From Citrobacter youngae (GTDB lineage Bacteria; Pseudomonadota; Gammaproteobacteria; Enterobacterales; Enterobacteriaceae): a stretch of 64,000 nucleotides of DNA. A program made the position numbers and the translations under genes. Under the pieces are notes generated by a model. The model ran no database searches, was not told where the DNA came from, and saw only the letters and a list, made by a program, of their open reading frames with translations. Positions 17,410-28,223 of this stretch are shown here, one piece after another. The stretch is taken from assembly GCF_003818115.1 (NCBI RefSeq), contig NZ_RPOI01000010.1, forward strand, positions 124,001 to 188,000, given 5' to 3'. Positions within the stretch are counted from its first letter, which is position 1. Each line of letters begins with the position of its first letter.

Positions 17410-18693
17410 ATGGCTGATACTAAAGCAAAAATCACTCTAAATGGTGATACTGCTATTGAACTGGATGTGCTGAAAGGTACGCTCGGTCAGGACGTTATTG
17501 ATATTCGTAGCCTTGGCTCAAAAGGGATGTTTACTTTTGACCCAGGTTTTACCTCTACCGCATCCTGCGAATCCAAAATTACTTTCATCGACGGTGACGA
17601 AGGTGTTTTGCTGCATCGCGGCTTCCCGATTGACCAGTTGGCGACCGAGTCCAACTATCTGGAAGTGTGTTATATCCTGCTGTACGGCGAAAAACCGACG
17701 CAGGAAGAGTACGACGAGTTCAAAACCACAGTCACTCGCCATACCATGATCCACGAGCAGATCACGCGTCTGTTCCACGGTTTCCGCCGCGACTCTCACC
17801 CGATGGCCGTTATGTGCGGTGTCACCGGAGCGCTGGCAGCGTTTTATCACGACTCGCTGGATGTAAACAACGCGCGTCACCGTGAAATCGCCGCCTTCCG
17901 CCTGCTGTCCAAAATGCCGACCATGGCCGCGATGTGCTACAAATACTCCATCGGACAGCCGTTCGTATACCCGCGTAACGACCTCTCCTACGCCGGTAAC
18001 TTCCTGAACATGATGTTCTCCACGCCGTGCGAAAAATACGAAGTAAACCCGATTCTGGAACGCGCAATGGACCGTATCTTGATCCTGCACGCCGACCACG
18101 AACAGAACGCCTCAACCTCTACCGTACGTACTGCGGGTTCGTCTGGCGCTAACCCGTTTGCCTGCATCGCGGCCGGTATTGCTTCCCTGTGGGGACCGGC
18201 ACACGGCGGCGCAAACGAAGCTGCCCTGAAAATGCTGGAAGAAATCAGCTCTGTTAAACACATTCCGGAATTTGTTCGCCGCGCGAAAGACAAGAATGAT
18301 TCTTTCCGCCTGATGGGCTTTGGTCACCGTGTTTACAAAAACTATGACCCACGCGCGACCGTGATGCGTGAAACCTGCCACGAAGTGCTGAAAGAGCTGG
18401 GCACCAAAGACGATCTGCTGGAAGTGGCCATGGAGCTTGAGCACATTGCGCTCAACGACCCGTACTTCATCGAGAAGAAACTCTACCCGAACGTCGACTT
18501 CTACTCCGGCATCATTCTGAAAGCGATGGGTATTCCGTCCTCCATGTTCACCGTTATCTTCGCCATGGCGCGCACCGTTGGCTGGATTGCGCACTGGAAC
18601 GAAATGCACACCGATGGCATGAAAATCGCCCGTCCACGTCAGCTGTACACCGGCTACGACAAGCGTGATTTTAAGTCTGATATTAAGCGTTAA
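17410..18693 (+). CDS. gltA: Citrate synthase (hexameric, NADH-sensitive type)
   Basis: A 427-residue type II citrate synthase that condenses acetyl-CoA and oxaloacetate. The conserved blocks [29 protein letters not shown] and [13 protein letters not shown] carry the active-site histidines, and [14 protein letters not shown] contains the catalytic Asp. The N-terminal extension of the allosteric enterobacterial enzyme ([18 protein letters not shown]) is present. A strong AAGGAG site precedes the ATG. It is divergent from sdhC and single-gene, closed by a REP-type terminator. Confidence 0.99.
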   Translation: MADTKAKITLNGDTAIELDVLKGTLGQDVIDIRSLGSKGMFTFDPGFTSTASCESKITFIDGDEGVLLHRGFPIDQLATESNYLEVCYILLYGEKPTQEEYDEFKTTVTRHTMIHEQITRLFHGFRRDSHPMAVMCGVTGALAAFYHDSLDVNNARHREIAAFRLLSKMPTMAAMCYKYSIGQPFVYPRNDLSYAGNFLNMMFSTPCEKYEVNPILERAMDRILILHADHEQNASTSTVRTAGSSGANPFACIAAGIASLWGPAHGGANEAALKMLEEISSVKHIPEFVRRAKDKNDSFRLMGFGHRVYKNYDPRATVMRETCHEVLKELGTKDDLLEVAMELEHIALNDPYFIEKKLYPNVDFYSGIILKAMGIPSSMFTVIFAMARTVGWIAHWNEMHTDGMKIARPRQLYTGYDKRDFKSDIKR

Positions 18694-18699
18694 TTGTCT

Positions 18700-18788
18700 G
18701 CCGGATAGCGTTAGCGCCTGTCCGGCTTACAGCAATCAACTCTCCCGGGCCGGACAAGGCGTTGAAGCCAGAGTCCGGCCTGTTTTTA
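18700..18788 (+). terminator. REP elements with terminator after gltA
   Basis: A REP palindrome lies at 18700-18726. A longer hairpin, GGGCCGGAC...GTCCGGCC (18747-18780), runs into TGTTTTTATT, giving a rho-independent terminator for gltA built from REP sequence. Confidence 0.8.
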
Positions 18789-18867
18789 TTGATCCACATT
18801 ATTTTATTCTCATCACGCTTTCTCTATGATTTACTGAGAATTCCGTCATTTAACTCAGGAGCATGGG

Positions 18868-19914
18868 ATGCCTGTTTTACAGTGGAGCCTGTTGTTTCTG
18901 CTATCGCTCCTTCTTTCCCTGTTCTTCCTGTTGATACATCTCCCAGGCGCATTGCTGCTCGGTTCGATGATCGTCGGTATCATTTTCAGTATGCGCGGGA
19001 TCTCCCTGCACCCTCCCCGCTGCACATTTCTTGCCGCGCAGGCCGTTCTCGGCTGTATGATTGCGCAAAACCTCACAGGATCTATTTTAACCACGCTTGC
19101 GGCACACTGGCCGATGGTAATTGTCATCCTGCTGGTAACCCTCATTAGCAGCGCGGTAATCGGCTGGCTGCTGGTTCGCTACAGCAATCTACCAGGGAAC
19201 ACCGGCGCGTGGGGTTCATCACCTGGTGGGGCAGCCGCGATGGTTGCGATGGCGCAGGATTATGGCGCTGACATCCGCCTGGTTGCCTTTATGCAGTATC
19301 TGCGGGTACTGTTGGTGGTCGGCGCTGCCGCGCTGGTAACCCGATTTGTCATGGGCGATCAGGCGCAAACGGTCGGTCAGCAAATCGTCTGGTTTCCACC
19401 GCTGAGTATTAATCTGTTGAGCACCATCTTGCTGGCCGCAGTTGCCGGTATAGCCGGGCGCTTACTGCGTATTCCCTCTGGCGTCATGCTCCTGCCTATG
19501 CTGGCGGGCGCACTGCTGAACGCAGGTGGTGTGATGGTAATTGAACTGCCGGAATGGCTACTGGCGATAGCGTATATGGCCATCGGCTGGCAAATCGGCC
19601 TGGGTTTTGACAAGCAGATCTTTTTAATGGCGCTGCGCCCTTTGCCGCAGATCCTGTTGTCCATTTTTTCACTGATGGCGATCTGCGCCGCTATGGCCTG
19701 GGGTCTGGCGCATTACATGCAAATCGATTTTCTCACCGCCTATCTGGCGACCAGCCCAGGTGGCGTGGATTCCGTCGCGGTAATTGCCGCAGGCAGCCAC
19801 GCCGATATGGCGCTAATCATGGCGATGCAAACCCTGCGGCTGTTCAGTATCTTATTGACCGGTCCGGCGGTGGCGCGGTTTATCTCAGCGCATGCGCCAA
19901 GACAGCCTACCTAA
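18868..19914 (+). CDS. abrB: AbrB family inner-membrane protein
   Basis: A 348-residue polytopic membrane protein, the same length as E. coli AbrB (YbgN), with about ten hydrophobic segments in two related halves. The glycine-rich repeats [25 protein letters not shown] and [19 protein letters not shown] are the signature of this family. Its biochemical role is unsettled: E. coli AbrB is named for an effect on aidB expression, but the fold looks like a transporter. ATG 18868 has AGGAG 6 bp upstream. Its last 4 bp overlap the convergent nei. Confidence 0.93.
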   Translation: MPVLQWSLLFLLSLLLSLFFLLIHLPGALLLGSMIVGIIFSMRGISLHPPRCTFLAAQAVLGCMIAQNLTGSILTTLAAHWPMVIVILLVTLISSAVIGWLLVRYSNLPGNTGAWGSSPGGAAAMVAMAQDYGADIRLVAFMQYLRVLLVVGAAALVTRFVMGDQAQTVGQQIVWFPPLSINLLSTILLAAVAGIAGRLLRIPSGVMLLPMLAGALLNAGGVMVIELPEWLLAIAYMAIGWQIGLGFDKQIFLMALRPLPQILLSIFSLMAICAAMAWGLAHYMQIDFLTAYLATSPGGVDSVAVIAAGSHADMALIMAMQTLRLFSILLTGPAVARFISAHAPRQPT

Positions 19915-20702
19915 TGCTGGCAGCCCGGACACCAGTAAAACGGTCGCGAGGAAAGTGTCGTTTTCTCGATGATCCCACCACAGCGCTCACAGGCTTCTCC
20001 GTCCCGGTGAAAAACCTTAAAGCGAAACAGCGCCCCGTGATGCTTGTTCTCATCCGCCAGCCCACGGGTGTTGTAGGACAGACGAGGAATATCAAGCAGC
20101 GCATGCGCCAGTGCATCCAACTGTTCATCGCTAATCTGTGACGCTTTATGTTGCCCGGTCAACCCCACCAGCCAGAGAATTTCTACCCGCAGATAGTTAC
20201 CTAATCCCGCGAGAAATGCCTGATCCAACAACAGACCGGAAAACTGGCGATTACGAAAACGGGATGAAAGCAGACGTGCTTTAACGTCATCGGGCGTTAA
20301 ACGTACATCCAGTACGTCAGGCCCAACCCGCTGCAGGAACGGATGGGTGGTAAGCTGCTCTGGCGTCAGCATCTCGATATCAGACGCGCTATACAGCAGG
20401 ATAGTTTTATCCTCTGTTTGCAGCCTGACGCGCAGCACCCGCGTGGTTTGCGGAATGTTGCCGGTATTGACCACTCGCCACACGCCGTAAAGCTGATTGT
20501 GGCTGTACAGCGTCAGGCCATTGGAAAAATGGGTCAGCAAGGCTTTCCCCCGCGTTTCAAGCTGGGTAACACTCTGCCCGATGAGTTGGGATTGATACGG
20601 TTTTAACTGCTCAAAGGCAAACCAGACATCCGTCAGGGGTTTGCCTTTGACTGCCGCCTCCAGGTTATCCGCCGCGCGGCGGATCTCCGGGCCTTCAGGC
20701 AT
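19911..20702 (-). CDS. nei: Endonuclease VIII (Nei), DNA glycosylase/AP lyase
   Basis: A 263-residue Fpg/Nei-family base-excision enzyme that removes oxidised pyrimidines. The catalytic N-terminal Pro and Glu ([15 protein letters not shown]) are intact. The C-terminal zinc finger is complete with CERCGGIIE and WCPGCQH. It is the last gene of the ybgI-pxp operon, 14 bp after pcp. Confidence 0.98.
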   Translation of the reverse strand: MPEGPEIRRAADNLEAAVKGKPLTDVWFAFEQLKPYQSQLIGQSVTQLETRGKALLTHFSNGLTLYSHNQLYGVWRVVNTGNIPQTTRVLRVRLQTEDKTILLYSASDIEMLTPEQLTTHPFLQRVGPDVLDVRLTPDDVKARLLSSRFRNRQFSGLLLDQAFLAGLGNYLRVEILWLVGLTGQHKASQISDEQLDALAHALLDIPRLSYNTRGLADENKHHGALFRFKVFHRDGEACERCGGIIEKTTLSSRPFYWCPGCQH

Positions 20703-20716
20703 AATACTGTCCTTTG

Positions 20717-21361
20717 TTAGTGTGTTGCACCGCCCGTCACCGCAATATCGCTGTTCACCTGCAATGCAGTGTCAATGGCAATTTCCAGCGCCCGGCGCAC
20801 CGTTTCGCTCGCCATACTTGGCGCTCCGGGGTGCGCGGCGGCCTGTTGTGGCAGATAAGGAATATGGATAAAACCGCCCTTCACCGCCGGGGCGTCGCGT
20901 AGTTTATGCAGCAGGCCATACATCACGTGGTTACACACGAAAGTGCCAGCGGTCTGGGAAACCGAGGCCGGAATTCCCGCGTTGCGCATCGCCATCACCA
21001 TCGCTTTGATCGGCAGCGTGCTAAACCATGCTGCCGGGCCCTCGGCGACAATCGGCACATCTACCGGTTGTTGACCTTGATTGTCCGCGATACGCGCATC
21101 GTCCACGTTGATCGCCACACGCTCAACGGTAATATCGGTACGACCTCCTGCCTGCCCCACCGCCAGCACCAACGACGGTGACAGCGCGTCAATCGCGGCA
21201 TTAAGTACGGCCAGAGACTCGCCAAACACACACGGTAGCTGACGCGCAACGACGCGGCACCCGGCGATGATAGCATTGTCGAGCCCGGAGACCACTTCCC
21301 AGGAAGGGTTAACTGACTCGCCGCCAAAGGGTTCAAATCCGGTGATTAAGACCGTTTTCAT
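20717..21361 (-). CDS. pcp: Pyrrolidone-carboxylate (pyroglutamyl) peptidase
   Basis: A 214-residue cysteine peptidase of family C15 that removes N-terminal pyroglutamate from peptides and releases 5-oxoproline. The opening [20 protein letters not shown] and the catalytic-cysteine motif [13 protein letters not shown] (about C144) are present. Catalytic Glu lies in the [13 protein letters not shown] block and His in the GFIHIPYLP block. E. coli K-12 lacks this gene at the locus. It sits between a putative 5-oxoproline transporter and nei, downstream of pxpBCA, so released 5-oxoproline can be hydrolysed to glutamate. Confidence 0.95.
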   Translation of the reverse strand: MKTVLITGFEPFGGESVNPSWEVVSGLDNAIIAGCRVVARQLPCVFGESLAVLNAAIDALSPSLVLAVGQAGGRTDITVERVAINVDDARIADNQGQQPVDVPIVAEGPAAWFSTLPIKAMVMAMRNAGIPASVSQTAGTFVCNHVMYGLLHKLRDAPAVKGGFIHIPYLPQQAAAHPGAPSMASETVRRALEIAIDTALQVNSDIAVTGGATH

Positions 21362-21370
21362 CCTTCCTCC

Positions 21371-22366
21371 TTACAAGAACATCAGGAAATACATCAGGAA
21401 CACGTTAACCAGCAACAACAGTATGCCGGTTGGCACCTGCGCCTTAATCACCGCGTTTTTATCCGGTAACTCCAGCAGGGCTGCAGGCACGATGTTAAAG
21501 TTCGCTGCCATCGGCGTCATCAATGTCCCGCAATAGCCGGAAAACATGCCAATAGCCGCCATCACCGCGGGATTACCACCATGCTGCAACACAAGAATTG
21601 GAATACCGATCCCGGCGGTCACAATCGGGAAAGCAGCAAACGCATTGCCCATCACCATGGTCAGCAATGCCATGCCGATGGTGTACACCGCCACGGCGAT
21701 AAAACGGCTATCTACCGCGAGGTATTCCTGGGTCAGGTATGAAATGCCGCTGCCCACCCCTGCAGCCGTAAACAGCAGCCCGAGCGTCGCCAGAATTTGC
21801 GGCAGGATGAACGCCCAACCGATGGAGTCCAGCAGACGACGGGCTTCCTGAATGGGCTGATGGACGCGCTCATGGGTCATTTTTATCGCCATTGCCAGAC
21901 CAATCAGCGAACCTGCGGTCATCGAAAACAGCGTGACCAGTGTGGCGTGATTCCCTGGCCCAAACAGCGCATCCTGCAAGCCCGGAATATGATTAAACAT
22001 CAGTACACCGATAACGGTCACCACCGGAATAGCCAGCGCCGGGAAAAACAGGCGATTACCCAGTCGACTGGCGCTTTCTTCACGCTGTTGTTGTGTACGC
22101 TGATGGTAGCTGCCCAGCTTCACGCCGCCAAAACCGGCGATCAGCGCCAGGACAACCACCGCAACACCGACGGCAATATGCACCGCGCGTTTGTCGCCAA
22201 ACAGTGAGTACGTCCAGTCGCCAAGCAGGAACAGCACACCATACAGTCCCCAAAACAGCCCCGTGCTCAGACGGCGTGGGTTCGCTTTGTCCTGCCATGA
22301 CATCACCGCCACAATCAACAGTACCGCACCCGCCAGCCAGTAGAGATAGCTTTGCTGAAAATTCAT
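21371..22366 (-). CDS. DUF979 family membrane protein, putative 5-oxoproline transporter subunit
   Basis: A 331-residue protein with about nine to ten hydrophobic segments and the family blocks GIGIPILVLQHGGNPA and GTLMTPMAANFNIVPAALL. DUF979 proteins are regularly encoded with DUF969 proteins beside Pcp and 5-oxoprolinase genes and are proposed to be halves of a 5-oxoproline permease. It overlaps the DUF969 gene by 4 bp and precedes pcp by 9 bp. Transport has not been shown from this sequence. Confidence 0.85.
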   Translation of the reverse strand: MNFQQSYLYWLAGAVLLIVAVMSWQDKANPRRLSTGLFWGLYGVLFLLGDWTYSLFGDKRAVHIAVGVAVVVLALIAGFGGVKLGSYHQRTQQQREESASRLGNRLFFPALAIPVVTVIGVLMFNHIPGLQDALFGPGNHATLVTLFSMTAGSLIGLAMAIKMTHERVHQPIQEARRLLDSIGWAFILPQILATLGLLFTAAGVGSGISYLTQEYLAVDSRFIAVAVYTIGMALLTMVMGNAFAAFPIVTAGIGIPILVLQHGGNPAVMAAIGMFSGYCGTLMTPMAANFNIVPAALLELPDKNAVIKAQVPTGILLLLVNVFLMYFLMFL

Positions 22367-23085
22367 TGCGCTGCTCCTTTCGCTGCCGCATTGGCTTTCG
22401 CCACCTCACGCTGCAGATAGTTATCCAGACGCCACAAGCGCGTACCGTGGATCAAGAAGGCGCAAATTGCCGTTGGGATCCCCCACAAAGCAATATGCAG
22501 TGGCTCGGTCTGGATCCCACCGGACTCCAGCATAAAGTTGTGCATGAAAATGATTGCCCCAAAGGCAACGAAGATGTCTTCACCGAAAAACAGACCAACG
22601 TTGTCAGTCGCCGCAGACATTGCACGCAGGCGATAACGCACGGCCCCCGGCAATTCCCCGTGGTTTTTCTCCGCTGCCCCTTCAGCCATCGGGGCTAATA
22701 ACGGACGTACCATCTGAGGATGCCCACCCAGGCTGGTCAAGCCCAGCGCGGCGGTCGCTTCACGAATAAACAGATAGACAATCAGCAGACGACCACTGGT
22801 GGCGCTGCGGATTTTCGCGATCCACGCCTGGGCACGCTCTTTCAGACCGTGACGTTCCAGCAGACCAATGACTGCCAGCGGAATCAGCAGTATAAACGGC
22901 AGGTTGCGGGTGTTGAGAAAGCCTTCACCCAGCTTTTCGAGAATAGTGGCGATTGGCATATGCGCTGCCAGCCCGGTGACGATCCCGGCAACGATAACCA
23001 CCAATACCGGGTTAAAACGTAAAAGAAATCCGACCACGATGACGGCGATCCCCGTCAATGGCCAGAGAGAAATAGCCTCTCCCAT
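22363..23085 (-). CDS. DUF969 family membrane protein, putative 5-oxoproline transporter subunit
   Basis: A 240-residue integral membrane protein with about six hydrophobic segments. It includes LWPLTGIAVIVVGFLLRFNP at the N terminus, IREATAALGLTSLGGHPQMVRPL, and MSAATDNVGLFFGEDIFVAFGA, which are typical of DUF969. Its stop overlaps the DUF979 start, consistent with a two-component permease. It lies 53 bp after pxpA in the same direction. Confidence 0.85.
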   Translation of the reverse strand: MGEAISLWPLTGIAVIVVGFLLRFNPVLVVIVAGIVTGLAAHMPIATILEKLGEGFLNTRNLPFILLIPLAVIGLLERHGLKERAQAWIAKIRSATSGRLLIVYLFIREATAALGLTSLGGHPQMVRPLLAPMAEGAAEKNHGELPGAVRYRLRAMSAATDNVGLFFGEDIFVAFGAIIFMHNFMLESGGIQTEPLHIALWGIPTAICAFLIHGTRLWRLDNYLQREVAKANAAAKGAAQ

Positions 23086-23138
23086 AATTAAATCCTTTAT
23101 GTTGTTGTGTAATATCTTATTGTTTTGTATGAATAAAC

Positions 23139-23873
23139 TTACGTGCTAATTTGAATATTGCATGCATTAAAGGCGCTGCGCAAACGACGGGCAAAAGCGA
23201 GTGCGTGCTCACCATCCCCGTGAATGCATACCGTCTGCGCGGTTACGCTTGCCCATGTTCCACTGTGACTTTTTACTCTCCCGGACTGCACCATTTCTAA
23301 CGTTTGCGCCAGCGCCTGCTCTTCGTCTTCGATCAGTGCACCTGGCTGACTACGCGGAACCAGACTACCATCAGCCTGATACCCCCGATCTGCAAAAACC
23401 TCCTGACGCGTCACCAGGCCATAATGTTCTCCGGCACGGATCAACTCACTTCCCGCCAGCCCTACCAGTATCAATGACGGATCGCAGGCATAAACCGCTC
23501 TGGCTATCGCATCGGCCAGCACAGGATCTTTTGCGGCCTGGTTATAAAGCATGCCGTGCGGTTTGACATGACGCATCACGCCGCCCTCAGCGCGCGTGAT
23601 GGTCGCCAGCGCACCAATTTGATACAGCGTTTGCGCATAAACCGTTTCCACAGGCAGGGTCATGGCGCTACGACCAAAATTTTCCCGATCCGGAAAGCTC
23701 GGATGCGCGCCTATTGCCACGCCATTTTTTAGCGCTTCGCGCACGCTTAAGAGCATGGTCTGCGCATCACCGGCGTGAAACCCACAGGCAATATTGGCCG
23801 ATGACACCAGTTGGAGCAGCATCGCGTCGTTCGCACAGCCTTCGCCGAGATCTGCATTCAAATCAATTTTCAT
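23139..23873 (-). CDS. pxpA: 5-oxoprolinase subunit A (LamB/YcsF family)
   Basis: A 244-residue protein beginning [20 protein letters not shown], the LamB/YcsF signature, with [15 protein letters not shown] and [11 protein letters not shown] following. With PxpB and PxpC it forms the ATP-dependent 5-oxoprolinase of bacteria that converts 5-oxoproline to glutamate. It overlaps pxpC by 11 bp. Formerly ybgL. Confidence 0.97.
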   Translation of the reverse strand: MKIDLNADLGEGCANDAMLLQLVSSANIACGFHAGDAQTMLLSVREALKNGVAIGAHPSFPDRENFGRSAMTLPVETVYAQTLYQIGALATITRAEGGVMRHVKPHGMLYNQAAKDPVLADAIARAVYACDPSLILVGLAGSELIRAGEHYGLVTRQEVFADRGYQADGSLVPRSQPGALIEDEEQALAQTLEMVQSGRVKSHSGTWASVTAQTVCIHGDGEHALAFARRLRSAFNACNIQIST

Positions 23874-24795
23874 CGTTAAGTCGCCATGCTAATTGTTCCA
23901 GATAGCGCTGCTGATCGTGACGCGCCTTCAACGCCTCTTCCAGCGAGCACTGAACAAAGTGAATCGGTTGTCCAAGAGGGATCTGCGCAAGGTGATACAT
24001 ATCCGCCTCGATGATACAGGCGATACGCGGATATCCGCCCGTGGTCTGGGCATCGTTCATCAGTACAATTGGCTGCCCGTTATGCGGGACCTGTACCACG
24101 CCGGGGAGCAAACCGTGTGACAACATCTCGCGGTCCGTCGCGCGTGTCAGTGGCTGCCCCTGCAGGCGATACCCCATACGGTTACTCTGTGGGCTCAGTC
24201 GCCACGGCGATCGCCAGAACGATGCCTGCGATGCCTCGTCAAATTCCTGATATTCAGGTCCGGGCAGCGCACGAATGTGGTTGCCCCACATCAACTGTTT
24301 TACCCCTTGTGGGCCATTGAATTGTCGTGTTGAAACGCCAATCGCCAACTTATCGCCATCACGTAACAAACGTCCTTCAAACCCGCCAATACCAACTTTC
24401 AAATCGGTACTGCGCGATCCCATAACGTCGGGAACATCAATACCGCCCGCCACCGCCAGGTAACTGCGCATACCATGATGCGGGTGTTTTAATGACAGGC
24501 GTTGTCCGGCTTTAACCGGCAGCCGCCAACCGCTCCATACCGGAGTACGATCCAAATGCGCTTCGCATCCCGCGCCGGTCAAGGCAAACCAACCATCCGC
24601 GTCAAACTCCACCACCAGCTGACCCAACGTGACTTCCAGCGCAGCAGCATTCGCATCATTTCCTACCAGCAGATTAGCGACGTTCAATGCCGGTTTGTCC
24701 AACGCGCCGCAGTGACTTATCCCTGACTGACGAAAGCCATGACGCCCCCCATCCTGTACGGAGGTGTACAGGCCAGCACGAATGATGTTTAACAT
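23863..24795 (-). CDS. pxpC: 5-oxoprolinase subunit C (KipA family)
   Basis: A 310-residue KipA/biotin-dependent-carboxyltransferase-like subunit. Visible family blocks are [20 protein letters not shown] at the N terminus, [15 protein letters not shown], and [15 protein letters not shown] near residue 245. It functions with PxpA and PxpB. It overlaps pxpB by 7 bp and pxpA by 11 bp. Formerly ybgK. Confidence 0.97.
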   Translation of the reverse strand: MLNIIRAGLYTSVQDGGRHGFRQSGISHCGALDKPALNVANLLVGNDANAAALEVTLGQLVVEFDADGWFALTGAGCEAHLDRTPVWSGWRLPVKAGQRLSLKHPHHGMRSYLAVAGGIDVPDVMGSRSTDLKVGIGGFEGRLLRDGDKLAIGVSTRQFNGPQGVKQLMWGNHIRALPGPEYQEFDEASQASFWRSPWRLSPQSNRMGYRLQGQPLTRATDREMLSHGLLPGVVQVPHNGQPIVLMNDAQTTGGYPRIACIIEADMYHLAQIPLGQPIHFVQCSLEEALKARHDQQRYLEQLAWRLNDEN

Positions 24796-25445
24796 ACGCC
24801 CTCCTTCTGCGGGACAAAACGTACAGTATCTCCAGCCCGTAACAGGATCGGCTCCTCGCGCTGCGGATCAAAAAGCTTAACGGCGGTACGTCCTATCAAT
24901 TGCCACCCGCCGGGCGTTGCAATCGGGTAGATACCGGTTTGTGACCCGCCGATCCCCACCGACCCTGCCGGAACAAGTAAGCGCGGTTCGGCTCGTCTTG
25001 GTGTATGCAATGGTTCCAGTAAGCTCCCAAGATAGGGAAATCCCGGCTGAAACCCTAAAAACCAGACGACATAATCAACTGACGCATGCAATTCAACGAC
25101 CTGCTTGTCGCTCAAACCACTGTGCCGGGCGACTTCGGCCAGATCGGGCCCGTATTCGCCGCCATAGATAACGGGGATTTCGACAAAGCGCGAATCCGGC
25201 TCCATCGCCTCGCTCTCTTCCCACCAACGTTGCAGGCGTTCAATGGCATCCAGCGCCAGCGTCTGCGGGGAATTCAGGATCACCGTGATATTGTTCATTC
25301 CCGGAATGGCTTCAAGTACATTCGGAGCATCAGCCAGACGCTGGGCCAGACGCCAGATGCGTTTCTGAGTTGCCAGCGTAATCGGCGGTTCCAGCTCCAG
25401 AACCACCGCGGTTTCACCTAACAGATAACAACGCGCTCGCTGCAC
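24789..25445 (-). CDS. pxpB: 5-oxoprolinase subunit B (KipI family)
   Basis: A 218-residue KipI-type subunit with [26 protein letters not shown], the proline-rich [20 protein letters not shown], and [11 protein letters not shown]. It starts with GTG at 25445, as does the E. coli gene to my knowledge. It follows ybgI by 15 bp and overlaps pxpC. Formerly ybgJ. Confidence 0.96.
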   Translation of the reverse strand: MQRARCYLLGETAVVLELEPPITLATQKRIWRLAQRLADAPNVLEAIPGMNNITVILNSPQTLALDAIERLQRWWEESEAMEPDSRFVEIPVIYGGEYGPDLAEVARHSGLSDKQVVELHASVDYVVWFLGFQPGFPYLGSLLEPLHTPRRAEPRLLVPAGSVGIGGSQTGIYPIATPGGWQLIGRTAVKLFDPQREEPILLRAGDTVRFVPQKEGVC

Positions 25446-25460
25446 TTTCGTCCCTCTTTA

Positions 25461-26204
25461 TCAGGCTGGGTTAGGGATGTCGACGAACGTCACATCCAGA
25501 TCGGTATTTTCATTCAGCCATTCGCTCAATGCACGAATACCGCCGCGTTCGGTAGCATGGTGACCGGCAGCATAGAAATGCAGTCCCTGCTCGCGGGCAG
25601 AGTGAATGGTTTGTTCAGAAACTTCCCCGGTAATAAAAGCATCAACACCAAAGCGGGCTGCGGTATCAATGAAACTTTGACCGCCCCCCGTACACCAGGC
25701 AACACGCTGAACGTTTTCAGGCCCGGTATCACCGCACCATAACGGTTTACGTCCCAGACGCGCTTCAATCCAGGATGCCAGTTCCAGCCCAGGAACCGGC
25801 ATAGAGAGTTCCCCCCACGGTACCAGAGGCTCTATCTCCCCCATCACCGTGATCCCCAAGAGCGCGGCCAGCTGTGCGTTATTCCCCAGTTCGGGGTGGG
25901 CATCCAACGGCAGATGCCAGCCATACAGGTTGATGTCATTTTCCAGCAGCGTTTTCAGACGCCGGCGCTTCATGCCACGAATAACCGGAGATTCGCCTTT
26001 CCAGAAATAACCATGATGAACGATGACCGCATCGGCCCCAAGGCGAACAGCCTCATCCAGTAATGCCTGGCTTGCGGTTACGCCGGTCACGATTTTTTGC
26101 ACCGTTTCTTTGCCCTCAACCTGCAAACCATTCGGTGCATAGTCGCTTATGGCTGCGCTGTTCAGCTTGTCGTTAATCAGTTGTTCCAGCTCGGTGTTTT
26201 TCAT
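25461..26204 (-). CDS. ybgI: YbgI, Nif3/DUF34 family metal-binding protein
   Basis: A 247-residue NIF3/DUF34 protein, a toroidal di-metal hydrolase-like fold of uncertain function. Metal ligands are visible in VIVHHGYFWKG and in YAAGHHATERGG near the C terminus. The start at ATG 26204 follows a GAGGAC site; an upstream in-frame extension is unsupported. It is the first gene of the pxp operon. GTP cyclohydrolase-like and redox-related roles have been proposed for relatives, without proof. Confidence 0.95.
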   Translation of the reverse strand: MKNTELEQLINDKLNSAAISDYAPNGLQVEGKETVQKIVTGVTASQALLDEAVRLGADAVIVHHGYFWKGESPVIRGMKRRRLKTLLENDINLYGWHLPLDAHPELGNNAQLAALLGITVMGEIEPLVPWGELSMPVPGLELASWIEARLGRKPLWCGDTGPENVQRVAWCTGGGQSFIDTAARFGVDAFITGEVSEQTIHSAREQGLHFYAAGHHATERGGIRALSEWLNENTDLDVTFVDIPNPA

Positions 26205-26493
26205 CATCGTCCTCGTTGTCATAAATTCTGCCTGCCCAATCAGCAACACAGCTTCAGTTAAAATAGCGTCCTCATCTCCGTTCGTCGATAGCCATTTCGC
26301 TGACACATCAAGAAACAATCACGCGGCCTGTAAACGTAAATTGCTTACCACCATGAGATTTTATTCATGTATATTTATGCAATCAGACAGCATATTGCAA
26401 AAATAATCAGATCTGTATCAAAGTTACAACTTTAAGGAAACACACTCACACGGCACGTTCCTCCCGTCGTGAGGCATTTACTTCGAGAAAATA

Positions 26494-27975
26494 ATGAATA
26501 AACAAGCATCTCAGCCGCGCGCGATTTATTACGTCGTCGCGCTGCAAATTTGGGAATACTTCAGTTTTTATGGCATGCGTGCACTGCTGATCCTGTATCT
26601 CACTAACCAGCTTAAGTACAACGATAATCACGCGTATGAACTGTTCAGTGCTTACTGTTCGCTGGTGTATGTCACGCCTATTCTCGGGGGATACCTGGCG
26701 GATAAAGTGCTCGGTAACCGCATGGCGGTAATGATTGGCGCATTTTTGATGGCAGTGGGACATCTGGTCCTGGGCGCCAGTGAAATGGCTCCGGTGTTTC
26801 TCTATTTATCTCTGGCCATTATTGTCTGTGGCTACGGTTTGTTTAAATCCAACATCAGTTGCCTGCTGGGTGAATTGTATAAACCAGAAGATCCGCGCCG
26901 TGACGGCGGGTTCTCTCTGCTCTATGCCGCCGGTAACATTGGTTCAATTATTGCCCCTATCGCCTGCGGCTATGTGCAGGAAGAGTACAGTTGGGCAATG
27001 GGCTTTGCGCTGGCTGCTATCGGTATGCTGGCCGGGCTGGTCATTTTCTTATGCGGGAATCGTCATTTCGCTCACACCACCGGCGTCAATAAAGCCGTGC
27101 TGTGTGCCAAATCGCTCATTCTGCCGAACTGGGCCTGGCTGCTGGTTCTGCTGGTCGCCGCACCGCTTTTAATTACCGTCCTGTTCTGGAAAGAGTGGTC
27201 CGTGTACGCGCTGATTGTCGCCACCGTCATTGGTTTGGCTGTTCTGGCAAAAATTTACCGTCAGGCGCAAACGCAGAAACAGCGTAAAGAGCTGGGGCTT
27301 ATCGTCACGCTGACCTTCTTCAGCTTGTTGTTCTGGGCCTTTGCACAGCAGGGTGGTAGCTCCATCAGCTTGTATATCGACCGTTTTGTTAATCGCGACG
27401 TGATGGGATATTCAGTCCCTACTGCCATGTTTCAGTCGGTAAACGCCTTCGCCGTTATGTTGTGCGGTATCGTGCTGGCCTGGGTGGTCAAAGAAAGCGT
27501 GAGTGGCAATCGTACCGTTCGTATCTGGGGTAAGTTTGCTCTCGGTCTGGGGTTAATGAGTGCGGGTTTCTGTATTCTGACCTTAAGCGCCCGTTGGTCC
27601 GCAGCTTACGGCCACTCTTCCATGCCGCTGATGGTATTGGGGCTAGCGGTCATGGGCTTTGCCGAACTGTTTATCGACCCTGTCGCCATGTCACAAATTA
27701 CGCGCATTGAGATCCCAGGGGTAACCGGCGTATTAACCGGCATCTATATGCTGCTTTCCGGGGCCATTGCCAACTACCTGGCGGGTGTGATTGCCGACCA
27801 GACATCACAGGGCGCGTTTGATGCTTCCGGTGCTATCAACTATTCCATCAACGCCTATATTGATGTCTTTAGCGAAATTACCTGGGGCGCGCTGGCCTGT
27901 GTGGCGTTGGTGCTGATGATTTGGCTGTACCAGTCGCTTAAGTTCAGAAACCGTCCGCTGGCGGTAGAATCCTGA
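26494..27975 (+). CDS. dtpD: Dipeptide/tripeptide permease D (POT/PTR family)
   Basis: A 493-residue proton-coupled oligopeptide transporter with about 14 hydrophobic segments. The family motif near helix 1, [18 protein letters not shown], carries the ExxERFxYY-equivalent, and [13 protein letters not shown]-type signatures follow ([16 protein letters not shown]). It is divergent from ybgI with a 289-bp gap and ends in a clear terminator. Formerly ybgH. Confidence 0.96.
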   Translation: MNKQASQPRAIYYVVALQIWEYFSFYGMRALLILYLTNQLKYNDNHAYELFSAYCSLVYVTPILGGYLADKVLGNRMAVMIGAFLMAVGHLVLGASEMAPVFLYLSLAIIVCGYGLFKSNISCLLGELYKPEDPRRDGGFSLLYAAGNIGSIIAPIACGYVQEEYSWAMGFALAAIGMLAGLVIFLCGNRHFAHTTGVNKAVLCAKSLILPNWAWLLVLLVAAPLLITVLFWKEWSVYALIVATVIGLAVLAKIYRQAQTQKQRKELGLIVTLTFFSLLFWAFAQQGGSSISLYIDRFVNRDVMGYSVPTAMFQSVNAFAVMLCGIVLAWVVKESVSGNRTVRIWGKFALGLGLMSAGFCILTLSARWSAAYGHSSMPLMVLGLAVMGFAELFIDPVAMSQITRIEIPGVTGVLTGIYMLLSGAIANYLAGVIADQTSQGAFDASGAINYSINAYIDVFSEITWGALACVALVLMIWLYQSLKFRNRPLAVES

Positions 27976-27981
27976 GTGTAA

Positions 27982-28018
27982 GGGCCCGATGATGTAATAC
28001 TATTCGGGCCTGTTTTTT
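27982..28018 (+). terminator. dtpD terminator
   Basis: A stem GGGCCCGA/TTCGGGCC (27982-28010) is followed by TGTTTTTT. It may act for the convergent rpn gene as well, but the T run favours dtpD. Confidence 0.85.
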
Positions 28019-28025
28019 CGGGTAA

Positions 28026-28223
28026 TTACGCATAACTTGCAGCGAGTTCCTCTTCAGTAAGCCCCGTCACTAGTAGTACCATTGCGCGATCTATTCCCTG
28101 CTCCAGCATAGTTTGCGCTATACGTAATGCAGCTTCTCGCTTTCCTACTTCTTTGCCTTGTTGTAGCCCTTGTTGTAAACCTTCCTGTAATCCATCTAAC
28201 CGTAACCGCTCCGCAATAGTCAT
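28026..28223 (-). CDS. Candidate internal in-frame product RpnS (C-terminal antitoxin type)
   Basis: In frame with rpn, ATG at 28223 (codon 244) is preceded by a near-perfect AAGGAG at 28230-28235 with a 6-bp spacer. It would give a 65-residue protein starting [15 protein letters not shown] and ending at the rpn stop. It contains the repeat region and the C-terminal helical domain. Internal starts of this kind give the small RpnS proteins known to inhibit their full-length partners in E. coli. Expression here is inferred from the ribosome site alone. Confidence 0.6.
   Translation of the reverse strand: MTIAERLRLDGLQEGLQQGLQQGKEVGKREAALRIAQTMLEQGIDRAMVLLVTGLTEEELAASYA

Noticed and set aside
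26205-26318. N-terminal extension of YbgI
   Set aside because: The preceding 38 codons have no family match, and a GAGGAC site lies in front of ATG 26204.
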